A DNA stretch of 64,000 nucleotides from CAZFLM01 sp964519955. Lineage in GTDB: Bacteria > Armatimonadota > Chthonomonadetes > Chthonomonadales > CAJBBX01. The notes under the pieces were generated by a model, which worked only from the letters and a program-made list of their open reading frames with translations, made no database searches and was not told where the DNA came from. Positions 8,826 to 16,977 of this stretch are shown piece after piece (within the stretch, counting starts at the first letter, position 1; every line of letters starts with the position of its first letter). Position numbers and translations under genes: made by a program. The stretch lies in contig CAZFLM010000011.1 in the NCBI GenBank assembly GCA_964519955.1, forward strand, positions 58,252 to 122,251. The letters run 5' to 3'.

Positions 8826-9823
8826 CGCCGATCATGTCCGAGTACAGCTTGCTGAGCAGTCACCGCCTGCGCCGCTTGCGCCGGTCGCCGCGCCTGCGTG
8901 ACATGGTTCGCGAATGCACGCTGGAGGTGCGCAACTTCGTCTATCCGCTCTTCGTGCAGGAGGGCATCGGCATCGTCGAGCCGATCGGCTCGATGCCGGG
9001 GCAGTGCCGCCTCAGCGTGGACCGGTTGGCCGCGGAGATCGACGAGATCGCCGGGCTCGGCATCCCCGCCGTGCTGCTCTTCGGACTGCCCGACGTGAAG
9101 GACGAGACTGGCGCCAGCGCGCTCGACGACACGGGCGTCGTCCAGGAGGCGATCCGCCAGATCAAGCGCGTCCAGCCCGACCTGGTGGTCGTCACCGATG
9201 TGTGCCTCTGCGAGTACACCAGCCACGGCCACTGCGGCGTGCTGCGAGCCGGCGACGTCGACAACGACGCCACGCTCCCGCTGCTGGGGAGGATGGCGGT
9301 CTCGCACGCGCGCGCCGGCGCCGACATCGTGGCCCCCAGCGCGATGATGGACGGGCAGGTCGGTGCGATCCGCAGGGCGCTGGACGAGGCGGGCTTCGCC
9401 GATACCGCGATCATGGGCTACTCGGCCAAGTTCGCGTCCGCGTTCTACGGCCCATTCCGCGAGGCCGCCGACTCCGCCCCGCAGTTCGGCAACCGGCGGG
9501 GCTACCAGATGGACCCGCCGAACGTGCGCGAGGCCGTCCGCGAGATCGAGGCCGACGTGGAGCAGGGCGCTGACATGGTGATGGTGAAGCCCGGCCTCGC
9601 GTACATGGATGTAGTGCGCGTCGCGCGTGACCTGGTCGAGCTGCCGCTGGCGGTCTACAACGTCAGTGGCGAGTATGCGATGGTGAAGGCCGCCGCGGCC
9701 CAGGGCTGGATCGACGAGCGCGCGCTGACACTGGAGCTGCTGACCGGCTTCCGTCGCGCCGGCGCAGACATCATCATCACCTACCACGCGAAGGATGCGG
9801 CGAGGTGGCTGCGGGCGGGCTAG
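8822..9823 (+). CDS. hemB: delta-aminolevulinic acid dehydratase (porphobilinogen synthase)
   Basis: It condenses two 5-aminolevulinate molecules into porphobilinogen. The 333-residue protein contains the Schiff-base lysines K203 (GYSAKFAS) and K256 (MVMVKPGLAYMD). A cysteine cluster at C128, C130 and C138 (TDVCLCEYTSHGHC) indicates a zinc-dependent rather than purely magnesium-dependent enzyme. The ATG at 8822 overlaps the hemD stop; a second in-frame ATG at 8834 is possible. It is followed by a 109-base gap carrying a dispersed repeat, the largest break inside the heme operon. Confidence 0.97.
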   Translation: MTPIMSEYSLLSSHRLRRLRRSPRLRDMVRECTLEVRNFVYPLFVQEGIGIVEPIGSMPGQCRLSVDRLAAEIDEIAGLGIPAVLLFGLPDVKDETGASALDDTGVVQEAIRQIKRVQPDLVVVTDVCLCEYTSHGHCGVLRAGDVDNDATLPLLGRMAVSHARAGADIVAPSAMMDGQVGAIRRALDEAGFADTAIMGYSAKFASAFYGPFREAADSAPQFGNRRGYQMDPPNVREAVREIEADVEQGADMVMVKPGLAYMDVVRVARDLVELPLAVYNVSGEYAMVKAAAAQGWIDERALTLELLTGFRRAGADIIITYHAKDAARWLRAG

Positions 9824-9847
9824 CTGTGCTCGTTCTGGGGTGGCGCC

Positions 9848-9874
9848 GGACGGGCACGGAGGCCCATCCCACCA
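9848..9874 (+). repeat. dispersed intergenic repeat, family A
   Basis: GGACGGGCACGGAGGCC followed by CATCCCACCA. The same unit lies at 18421-18447 and, with one base changed, at 59934-59960; 21893-21942 holds a copy with its middle replaced. It contains the hairpin GGGC-ACGGAG-GCCC. It fills the gap between hemB and the radical SAM gene. Confidence 0.8.
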
Positions 9875-9932
9875 TGGCTCTCGTGCATCAGCCTCGCGAG
9901 TCGCCGCGCTGTCTGGAGATGGGATCCGCCGC

Positions 9933-10994
9933 ATGATCGATTACACCCAACGTCCACTGAACATATACTGGGAAGTAACCCGGGCGTGCGAGCTGGCCTG
10001 CCGCCACTGTCGCGCTGAGGCTGTGCTCAACCGTGACCCGCGCGAGCTGAGCACCGAGGAGGGGCTGCGCCTGCTCGACAGCCTGACGGGCTTCGGACCG
10101 ACGCTGCCGCACATCGTCATCACGGGTGGCGATCCGCTGAAGCGCCCCGACATCTGGGAGCTGATCGCCGCCGCCAAGGAACGCGGCTTCCCGGTCGCCA
10201 TCACGCCTAGCGGCACGTACGCGCTGACCGAGGAGATCGTCGCGCGCCTGAAGGCGACGGGCATCTGGATGATGGGCCTCAGCATCGACGGATCGAACCC
10301 GGAGCGCCACGACAGCGTGCGGATGGTGCCGGGCAGCTTCGAGCAGACGGTGCGCGCGGCCGGCTGGGCCAAGGCGGCGGGCATCCCGTACCAGGTGAAC
10401 TCGCTCGTGTGCACCCAGACCGTCGACGACTTGCCTGCCATCTACGAGGTGCTCACGGGCCTCGGCGCGGCTCGCTGGAGCCTGTTCTTCCTCATCCAGG
10501 TCGGACGCGGGAAGGGGCTGGAGGAGGTCTCGCCCGAGCGCGCTGAGGAGGTGCTGGAGTGGCTAGGCGAGCGCTCTGCCGAAGGGCGCATGCCGGTGAC
10601 GACCACCGAGGCGCCGCACTACCGCCGCGTGATGGTGGCGCGCGCCGAGCGGACCGGGGGGACCGTCAGCGAGGGCACGCGCCGCGGATTCGGCATCCGC
10701 GACGGCAGTGGAATCATGTTCATCTCGCACGTGGGCGAGGTGCAGCCCGCCGGGTTCCTCCCGCTGGTCGCCGGCAACGTCCGCGAGACGAGTCCCGTCG
10801 ATATCTACCGATCATCCACCGTCTTCACACAGGTGCGCGACATGACCCAGCTCAAGGGCAAGTGCGGCCTGTGCGAGTTCAAGTATGCGTGTGGAGGTTC
10901 CCGCGCGCGCGCCTACGCGTACACCGGCGACCCTCTGGAAAGCGATCCTCTCTGCTCCTATGAACCCCGACAAGCGAACAACCGCTCGGTCTGA
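9933..10994 (+). CDS. radical SAM/SPASM protein in heme operon (AhbD/NirJ-like)
   Basis: The 353-residue protein has a canonical CX3CX2C cluster at C19, C23 and C26 (CELACRHC), a GGDPL motif for S-adenosylmethionine binding, and a C-terminal cysteine-rich SPASM region (CGLCEFKYACGG and a later Cys near LCSYEP) for an extra iron-sulfur cluster. Relatives include heme d1 protein NirJ, coproheme decarboxylase AhbD and the TIGR04053 group. Its place between hemB and hemL, with its 3' end overlapping hemL by 35 bases, argues for a role in porphyrin or heme maturation. Together with hemY and hemH and without a visible hemQ, it could be an AhbD-type coproheme decarboxylase. The radical SAM call is firm; the substrate is inference. 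Confidence 0.85.
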   Translation: MIDYTQRPLNIYWEVTRACELACRHCRAEAVLNRDPRELSTEEGLRLLDSLTGFGPTLPHIVITGGDPLKRPDIWELIAAAKERGFPVAITPSGTYALTEEIVARLKATGIWMMGLSIDGSNPERHDSVRMVPGSFEQTVRAAGWAKAAGIPYQVNSLVCTQTVDDLPAIYEVLTGLGAARWSLFFLIQVGRGKGLEEVSPERAEEVLEWLGERSAEGRMPVTTTEAPHYRRVMVARAERTGGTVSEGTRRGFGIRDGSGIMFISHVGEVQPAGFLPLVAGNVRETSPVDIYRSSTVFTQVRDMTQLKGKCGLCEFKYACGGSRARAYAYTGDPLESDPLCSYEPRQANNRSV

Positions 10995-12273
10995 GCAACT
11001 CATCGACCGCGCCCGCAAGCTGCTGCCTGCCGGCGTGAACAGCCCCGTGCGCGCCTTCCGCGCGGTGGGCGGCACGCCGCTCTTCATTAAGGAGGCGAGC
11101 GGCGCCACCCTGACCGATGCCGACGGCAACCGGTACACCGACTACGTGTGCTCCTGGGGCGCCCTGATCCTGGGCCATGCGCACCCGGCCGTCGTGGAGG
11201 CCGTGCGCGAGGCGGTGGGTCGCGGCGCCACGTACGGCGCGCCGCACGAGGGCGAGGTGCTGCTGGCCGAGCGCGTCCATGAGCGCATGCCGGCGATGGA
11301 GATGATGCGCTTCGTCAGCTCCGGCACCGAGGCCACGATGTCGGCGCTGCGGTTGGCGCGGGGCGCGACGGGGCGGTCGAAGATCGTGAAGTTCGACGGC
11401 TGTTACCACGGCCACGCCGACTCGCTGCTGGCGAAGGCCGGCTCGGGCGTCGCCACGTTCGGCTTGCCGGACAGCGCGGGTGTTCCGGCGGAGATGACCG
11501 CGCACACGCTCGTCGTGCCGTTCAACGACCTGGACGCGGTGCGCCAGACCTTCGCGGCCAGCGGCGACCAGATCGCGGCGGTGATCGTGGAGCCGGTTGC
11601 AGGCAATATGGGCGTCGTGCCGCCCGCGCCCGGCTTCCTGGAGGGGCTGCGCGAGGTGACGGCCGCCTACGGCGCGCTGCTCATCCTCGACGAGGTCATC
11701 ACCGGGTTCCGCGTGGGGCCGGGCGGCGCGACCGCGCGCTACGGCGTGGCGCCGGACCTCATCTGCATCGGCAAGATCGTGGGCGGCGGGCTGCCGGCTG
11801 CGGCGTATGGCGGCCGGCGAGAGCTGATGGAGCAGATCGCGCCGCTCGGCCCGGTCTACCAGGCGGGCACGCTCTCCGGCAACCCGCTGGCGATGGCTGC
11901 CGGGCTCGCGACGCTGGACCAGCTCACCGACGACACCTACCGCGAGCTGGACAGGCGGGCGGATGCTCTTGCCTCCGGCCTGCTGGACGCGGCGAAGGCA
12001 CTCGGCGTGCCGGTGCAGGTGAACCGGGTCGGCTCGATGCTGAGCGCGTTCTTCATCGACACCCCGGTGACCGACACGACCATCGCGGCGAAGGCGGATC
12101 GCGCGCTCTATGGCCGGCTGTTCCACGGCATGCTCGACCGCGGCGTGTACCTGGCGCCCTCCGCGCTGGAGGCCGCGTTCGTCAGCACGGCGCACACCGA
12201 TGCCGACATCGAGCGCACGATCGAGGCGTTCGGGAGCGCGCTGGCCGACGCTGTCGCCGCCGGCGGGAAGTAG
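10960..12273 (+). CDS. hemL: glutamate-1-semialdehyde 2,1-aminomutase
   Basis: This PLP enzyme converts glutamate-1-semialdehyde to 5-aminolevulinate, the product that HemB uses. The 437-residue protein has the family start (LLPAGVNSPVRAF), SSGTEATMSALRLAR for PLP phosphate binding, LDEVITGFR, and the Schiff-base lysine K272 in CIGKIVGGGLP. Length is normal. The chosen ATG at 10960 lies inside the end of the radical SAM gene (35-base overlap), which implies translational coupling. Confidence 0.97.
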   Translation: MNPDKRTTARSEQLIDRARKLLPAGVNSPVRAFRAVGGTPLFIKEASGATLTDADGNRYTDYVCSWGALILGHAHPAVVEAVREAVGRGATYGAPHEGEVLLAERVHERMPAMEMMRFVSSGTEATMSALRLARGATGRSKIVKFDGCYHGHADSLLAKAGSGVATFGLPDSAGVPAEMTAHTLVVPFNDLDAVRQTFAASGDQIAAVIVEPVAGNMGVVPPAPGFLEGLREVTAAYGALLILDEVITGFRVGPGGATARYGVAPDLICIGKIVGGGLPAAAYGGRRELMEQIAPLGPVYQAGTLSGNPLAMAAGLATLDQLTDDTYRELDRRADALASGLLDAAKALGVPVQVNRVGSMLSAFFIDTPVTDTTIAAKADRALYGRLFHGMLDRGVYLAPSALEAAFVSTAHTDADIERTIEAFGSALADAVAAGGK

Positions 12274-12277
12274 CACC

Positions 12278-13306
12278 ATGGCTGTCGCGAACGACCGCTT
12301 CCTGCGGGCTTGCCGGCGCGAGCCCGTCGATCGCACGCCGATCTGGCTGATGCGCCAGGCCGGCCGCTACCAGCCGGAGTACCGCGAGCTTCGGGCCAAG
12401 CACTCGATGCTCACCATCTGCACGACGCCGGAGCTGGCCGCCGAGGTCACGCTCATGCCGCTCCGGCGCTTCGACTTCGACGCCGCGATCCTCTTCTCCG
12501 ACCTCACGATCCCCTTCACGCCGATGGGCGCCCCGTTCACGCTGGAGGAGAACGTCGGCCCCGTCGTGGCGGAGCCCATCCGCTGCCGAGCGGACCTCGA
12601 CCGCCTGCGCCTGATCGAGCCGGAGGAGGACCTGGCGTTCGCGCTGGAGACCATCCGCATCCTGCGGCGTGAGCTGACCGTGCCGCTGATCGGCTTCGCG
12701 GGCGCGCCCTTCACGCTGGCCGCGTATCTGATCGAGGGGCGCGGCTCGAAGGACTTCCCGCGCGCCCGCACGCTGATGTACTCCGATCCCGAAGCGTGGC
12801 ATGAGCTGCTCGGCCTGCTGGCGGAGAACGTGGGCCGCTACCTGCGCGCGCAGATCGAGGCCGGCGCCCAGGCTGTGCAGGTCTTCGATAGCTGGATCGG
12901 CGTGGTTCCCCCGCACGTGTACCGCGAGTACGTCGCGCCGCACATGCGCCACCTCTTCGCGATGCTGAAGCCGCTCGGCGCGCCGGTCATCCACTTCGGC
13001 ACGGGCACGGCCGCCCTGCTGGAGGAGATGCAGGCCGCGGGTGGCGACGTGATCGGCGTCGACTGGCGCGTGCCGCTGGGGCAGGCGTGGGACAGGCTCG
13101 GCGACGTGCCGGTGCAGGGCAACCTCGACCCGGTCGCGCTTCTGGCAACGCCGGACGTGGTGTGCCGCGAGGCTGCGCGCGTGCTGGAGGAGGCCGCCGG
13201 GCGCCCCGGCCACATCTTCAACCTGGGCCACGGCATCCTACCGGGCACCCCGATCGACAACGTGTCGCTCCTGGTGGACGTGGTTCACGGAGATGCACGG
13301 CCATGA
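12278..13306 (+). CDS. hemE: uroporphyrinogen decarboxylase
   Basis: It removes four acetate carboxyls from uroporphyrinogen III to give coproporphyrinogen III. The 342-residue protein opens with the hallmark PIWLMRQAGRYQPEYR, whose arginines bind substrate, and has the catalytic aspartate region AILFSDLTIPF. The C terminus shows the usual FNLGHGILPGTP. It starts five bases after the hemL stop and overlaps hemY by four bases (ATGA). Confidence 0.97.
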   Translation: MAVANDRFLRACRREPVDRTPIWLMRQAGRYQPEYRELRAKHSMLTICTTPELAAEVTLMPLRRFDFDAAILFSDLTIPFTPMGAPFTLEENVGPVVAEPIRCRADLDRLRLIEPEEDLAFALETIRILRRELTVPLIGFAGAPFTLAAYLIEGRGSKDFPRARTLMYSDPEAWHELLGLLAENVGRYLRAQIEAGAQAVQVFDSWIGVVPPHVYREYVAPHMRHLFAMLKPLGAPVIHFGTGTAALLEEMQAAGGDVIGVDWRVPLGQAWDRLGDVPVQGNLDPVALLATPDVVCREAARVLEEAAGRPGHIFNLGHGILPGTPIDNVSLLVDVVHGDARP

Positions 13307-14742
13307 ACGCGCCGCACGTGGTCATCGTGGGCGGCGGCATCACCGGCCTCTCGGCGGCCTACCACCTGGAGCAGATGGCTGCCGACGCCGAACTCGCCAT
13401 CACACTGGTGGAATCCGATGCAAGAGTCGGTGGACGGGTGGATACCGAGTACACGGAGGGGTACCTCCTGGACACCGGGCCCGACTCGTTCATGGGCCAG
13501 AAGCCCTGGGCGGTGCAGCTCTGCCGAGAGCTTGGCATGGAGGACGAGGTCATCCGGCCGCTCGCGCGCAAGTTCTACATGCTGCACGACGGCAAGCTCC
13601 ACTCCGTGCCGCACGAGCTGGTCACACTCGTGCCCTCCAAGCCCGAAGCCCTCTGGAAGGCGTCGTTCCTCTCGATGCAGGCCAAGACGCGCGCCAGCAT
13701 GGAGGGCCTCGTCCCAGCCCAGCACGAGCGGGAGGACGAGTCGCTCTCCGCGTTCATGCGCAGGCGCTTCGGCGAGGAGTTCGCGCTGCGCTTCGCCGAG
13801 CCGATGATGGGCGGCGTGCACGCGGGGCATCCGGACCGGATGAGCATGCGCTCGATCTACCCGATGTACTGGGAGATGGAGCAGAGCAAGGGCAGCATTA
13901 CCCGGGCGCTGATGGAGCGGCGTGCTGCTGCGGCCCTCAAGGGCGGCCAGCCCTCCGTCTCGCCATTCGTGGCGCTGCGTCACGGCATGATCAGCCTGGT
14001 CGAGCGGGTGCGCGCCAGCCTGACTCGTACCGACGTGCGGATCGGCACGCGAGTCGCCGCTGTCGAGCCTGGCGTCGCTGGTGGGGTGCGCGTGTCGTTC
14101 GAGGACGGCAGCACGATCGACGCGTCGGCCGTCGTGCTGGCCGTTCCTGCGTACGATGCGGCGGACCTGCTGCGTCCGGCCGCTGCCGAGGCCGCCGACC
14201 TGCTGGTGGGCATTCGCTACGCTTCGACGGCCGTCGTCTCGCTGGCCTACCGCCAGGACGAGGTCGGCGACCCGCTCGACGGCAGCGGCTACCTGGTGCC
14301 GCGCGACGAGCCGTGCGCGATCACCGGCTGCACGTGGACGCACCGGAAGTGGGAGGGGCGCGCGCCGGAGGGAATGGCCCTGATGCGCGCGTTCATGGGC
14401 TACGACGGAGCCGACCGCGCTGTCGAGGAGCAGTCCGAGGAGCGTCTCGCGTTCGCCGCGCACGAGAGCCTCGCGAAGCTGCTGTCCATCAAGGGCGTCC
14501 CGGCGTTCCAGCGCGTGTACCGCTGCGTCAAGGTGATGCCGCAATACGCCGTCGGGCACCGCGCGCGCCTGGACGCGATCGCCGGTTGCCTGGAGGCCAT
14601 GCCCGGCGTCATCCTGGCGGGCGCGGCCTACCGGGGCGTGGGCGTGCCGGACTGCGTGCGCCAGGGCAAGGAGGCAGCCGAGGCCGTGCTGGCACGAGTG
14701 GCGGCGGAACCGCGGGTGGACGCAGATCGGGGCGGCGCATGA
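13303..14742 (+). CDS. hemY: oxygen-dependent coproporphyrinogen/protoporphyrinogen oxidase
   Basis: This FAD enzyme oxidises coproporphyrinogen III or protoporphyrinogen IX. The 479-residue protein has the dinucleotide-binding motif VVIVGGGITGLSAAYHLE, the RVGGRVDTEYTEGYLLDTGPD segment and a C-terminal FAD contact (LAGAAYRGVGVPDCV). It is the HemY/CgoX type, as in Gram-positive and deep-branching bacteria, not the HemG flavodoxin type. Which of the two porphyrinogens it uses cannot be read from sequence; the lack of hemF, hemN and hemQ in the window leaves both routes open. It overlaps hemH by a few bases. Confidence 0.93.
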   Translation: MNAPHVVIVGGGITGLSAAYHLEQMAADAELAITLVESDARVGGRVDTEYTEGYLLDTGPDSFMGQKPWAVQLCRELGMEDEVIRPLARKFYMLHDGKLHSVPHELVTLVPSKPEALWKASFLSMQAKTRASMEGLVPAQHEREDESLSAFMRRRFGEEFALRFAEPMMGGVHAGHPDRMSMRSIYPMYWEMEQSKGSITRALMERRAAAALKGGQPSVSPFVALRHGMISLVERVRASLTRTDVRIGTRVAAVEPGVAGGVRVSFEDGSTIDASAVVLAVPAYDAADLLRPAAAEAADLLVGIRYASTAVVSLAYRQDEVGDPLDGSGYLVPRDEPCAITGCTWTHRKWEGRAPEGMALMRAFMGYDGADRAVEEQSEERLAFAAHESLAKLLSIKGVPAFQRVYRCVKVMPQYAVGHRARLDAIAGCLEAMPGVILAGAAYRGVGVPDCVRQGKEAAEAVLARVAAEPRVDADRGGA

Positions 14743-15701
14743 TGGAGCGCCCACCCTTGCCCAGCTCTAGCGGCTCCAGCAAGCCCTGGGGCGTGCTGCT
14801 GATGGCGTACGGCGCGCCGGAGTCGGTGGCCGACATCGAGCGCTTCTACACCAGCATTCGAAGGGGGCGCGCTCCCTCGCCGGAGCAGCTCGCGGAGCTT
14901 CTGCGGCGCTATGAGGCCATCGGAGGCGTGACGCCCCTGCGCGAGGTCACCGCACGGCAGGCGTACGCCGTGGAGGGGGCGCTGCGGGCCGAGGGGCTCG
15001 ACGCGCGCGTGTTCCTGGGCACGCGGCACGGGCGCCCGACGATCGGCGAGGCGATGCGCGCGATGGCGGCCGCCGGCATCGAACGCGCTGTGGGCCTGGT
15101 GCTGGCGCCGCACTACTCGCGGATGAGCATCGGGCAGTACGTCGAGGCGGCGCGCAAGGAGCAGGAGCAGGTCCGCCCCGGCATGGAGCTGCGCTTCGTC
15201 GAGCGATGGGGCGCCAACCCGGCGTTCGTTGCGGACCTGGCTCAGCGGGTCGGCGCTGCCCTCGACGGTTGGGATGCGGATCGCACCGAGGTCGTCTTCA
15301 CCGCGCACAGCCTGCCCGAGCGCATCCGCTCCTGGGACGACCCCTACGAGCGGGAGCTTGCGGAGACCGCCGGACTTGCCGCGCAAGCCGCCCGTCTCCG
15401 GCACTGGAGCCTGGCCTACCAGAGCGCCAGTCCGACCGGCGAGCCCTGGCTGGGCCCGAACCTGACCGAGCACCTCGCAGGCATCGCATCGGCCCGGGCG
15501 CGGAGCCACGTGCTGGTCTGCCCGATCGGGTTCGTGGCCGACAACCTGGAGATCCTGTACGACCTGGACATCGAGGCCACGGCGCACTGCCGGCGGCTTG
15601 GGCTCGACTACCGTCGCACGCCGATGCAGAACGCGAGCGCTGAACTGATCGCCGCGGCCGTCTTGGAGATCCGGGAGGCGATGGGCGAGCCCACCGAATG
15701 A
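14739..15701 (+). CDS. hemH: ferrochelatase (proto- or coproporphyrin type)
   Basis: It inserts ferrous iron into the porphyrin. The 320-residue protein has GVLLMAYGAPES at the N terminus, a histidine in LAPHYSRMSIGQY, the metal-site histidine in FTAHSLPER, and the glutamate in CPIGFVADNLEILYDL, equivalent to the His and Glu ligands of the Bacillus enzyme. Two adjacent ATG codons (14739 and 14742) both fit; the first overlaps hemY by four bases. No [2Fe-2S] C-terminal extension is seen. It is the last gene of the heme operon. Confidence 0.95.
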   Translation: MMERPPLPSSSGSSKPWGVLLMAYGAPESVADIERFYTSIRRGRAPSPEQLAELLRRYEAIGGVTPLREVTARQAYAVEGALRAEGLDARVFLGTRHGRPTIGEAMRAMAAAGIERAVGLVLAPHYSRMSIGQYVEAARKEQEQVRPGMELRFVERWGANPAFVADLAQRVGAALDGWDADRTEVVFTAHSLPERIRSWDDPYERELAETAGLAAQAARLRHWSLAYQSASPTGEPWLGPNLTEHLAGIASARARSHVLVCPIGFVADNLEILYDLDIEATAHCRRLGLDYRRTPMQNASAELIAAAVLEIREAMGEPTE

Positions 15702-15706
15702 CGGAT

Positions 15707-15746
15707 TACTCAGTACATTGAGTAAAAATACTCAGTGTATTGAGTA
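15707..15746. promoter_or_regulatory. two tandem 18-bp palindromes upstream of DUF4143 ATPase
   Basis: TACTCAGTACATTGAGTA at 15707-15724 and TACTCAGTGTATTGAGTA at 15729-15746 share ACTCA/TGAGT arms. They are spaced 22 bases apart, about two helical turns, and end 10 bases before the ATG at 15757. This is the form of a paired operator for a symmetric DNA-binding protein, and the AT-rich patch stands out in GC-rich surroundings. Confidence 0.75.
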
Positions 15747-15756
15747 AACTGCAGGC

Positions 15757-16953
15757 ATGGCACCCTACGTTCGTCCCTATGGCGCGGCGCTGGCAGCCCG
15801 TCTGGCGGAGCCTCGACGCTTCATCCAGGTCGTGGCCGGTCCCAGGCAGGTGGGCAAGACTACCCTCGTGCGGCAGATCGTGGACGCCGCGAGCGTGCCG
15901 TCGGTCTATGCGTCCGGCGACGAGCCGACCCTCCGCGGCGGCGAGTGGATCGCGCAGCAGTGGGAGCGGGCGCGTGTTGCTGCTCTGGGCTCTGCCGAAG
16001 GCGCCATCCTCGTTCTGGACGAGGTGCAGAAGCTCCCGGGATGGTCGGAGGCGGTCAAACGGCAGTGGGACGCCGATACGCGCGCAGGCGTAGCGCTGCA
16101 CGTGGTGCTCCTGGGCTCAGCGCCCCTGCTGGTCCAGCGCGGGCTGACGGAGAGCCTCACGGGTCGGTTCGAGCTGCTGACGCTCCGCCACTGGTCGCTC
16201 GCAGAGATGCGTGCTGCGTTTGGTTGGGGGCTCGATGAGTACGTGTTCTACGGTGGCTACCCTGGCGCCGCGCCGCTGGTGGCCGAACCGGAGCGGTGGC
16301 GCCAGTACATCGTCCACTCTTTGATTGAGACGACGGTGTCGCGCGATGTGCTGCTGATGAGCCGCATCGACAAGCCGGCCCTGCTGCGCCGGCTCTTCGA
16401 GTTGGCGGTGCTCCACTCGGGCCAGATCGTCTCGTTCACCAAGATGCTGGGTCAACTCCAAGACGCTGGAAACGCGACGACGCTTGCACACTACCTGGAT
16501 CTGCTGGCAGGTGCAGGGATGGTCGCAGGTCTGCAGAAGTACGCAGGGGCCTCGCTTCGGAGCCGCGGGTCGAGCCCGAAGCTGCAAGTGCTGAACACGG
16601 CGCTGACGAGCGCGATGGCTGGGCAGGGCCTGGCGGAGGCGCGCGGCGATCCGGAGCGGTGGGGGCATCAGATCGAATCGGCAGTCGGGGCGCACCTTGC
16701 CAATGCCGCCATGGCCGGCGAGTGCGAGTTGTTCTACTGGCGTGAGCGCGGCATGGAGGTCGACTTTGTCGTCCGCCGCCGCGGCCGCATCACCGCGATC
16801 GAGGTGAAGAGCGGGCGAGCGCCGGCGGTGCTGCCGGGCATGGCGGCATTCGCGCGGGCGTTCGAGCCGGACAGGCAGTTGCTGATCGGTGGTGACGGGA
16901 TACCCGTCGACGAGTTCCTCTCCCGCCCGGTGACTGATTGGGTCGCCGGCTAG
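15757..16953 (+). CDS. AAA14/DUF4143 ATPase
   Basis: The 398-residue protein has the typical two-part structure of this widespread family. The N-terminal P-loop ATPase has Walker A GPRQVGKTT near residue 28 and Walker B AILVLDEVQK. The C-terminal DUF4143 region is nuclease-like, with the late motif FYWRERGMEVDFVVRR followed by AIEVKSG, an E-x-K arrangement seen in restriction-endonuclease folds. Members move between genomes singly and are often linked to conflict or stress functions, but their biochemistry is poorly known. It stands alone here, behind paired palindromes that may be its operator. Confidence 0.9.
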   Translation: MAPYVRPYGAALAARLAEPRRFIQVVAGPRQVGKTTLVRQIVDAASVPSVYASGDEPTLRGGEWIAQQWERARVAALGSAEGAILVLDEVQKLPGWSEAVKRQWDADTRAGVALHVVLLGSAPLLVQRGLTESLTGRFELLTLRHWSLAEMRAAFGWGLDEYVFYGGYPGAAPLVAEPERWRQYIVHSLIETTVSRDVLLMSRIDKPALLRRLFELAVLHSGQIVSFTKMLGQLQDAGNATTLAHYLDLLAGAGMVAGLQKYAGASLRSRGSSPKLQVLNTALTSAMAGQGLAEARGDPERWGHQIESAVGAHLANAAMAGECELFYWRERGMEVDFVVRRRGRITAIEVKSGRAPAVLPGMAAFARAFEPDRQLLIGGDGIPVDEFLSRPVTDWVAG

Positions 16954-16977
16954 GTCGATTGCCACGAGGAGCCAACG

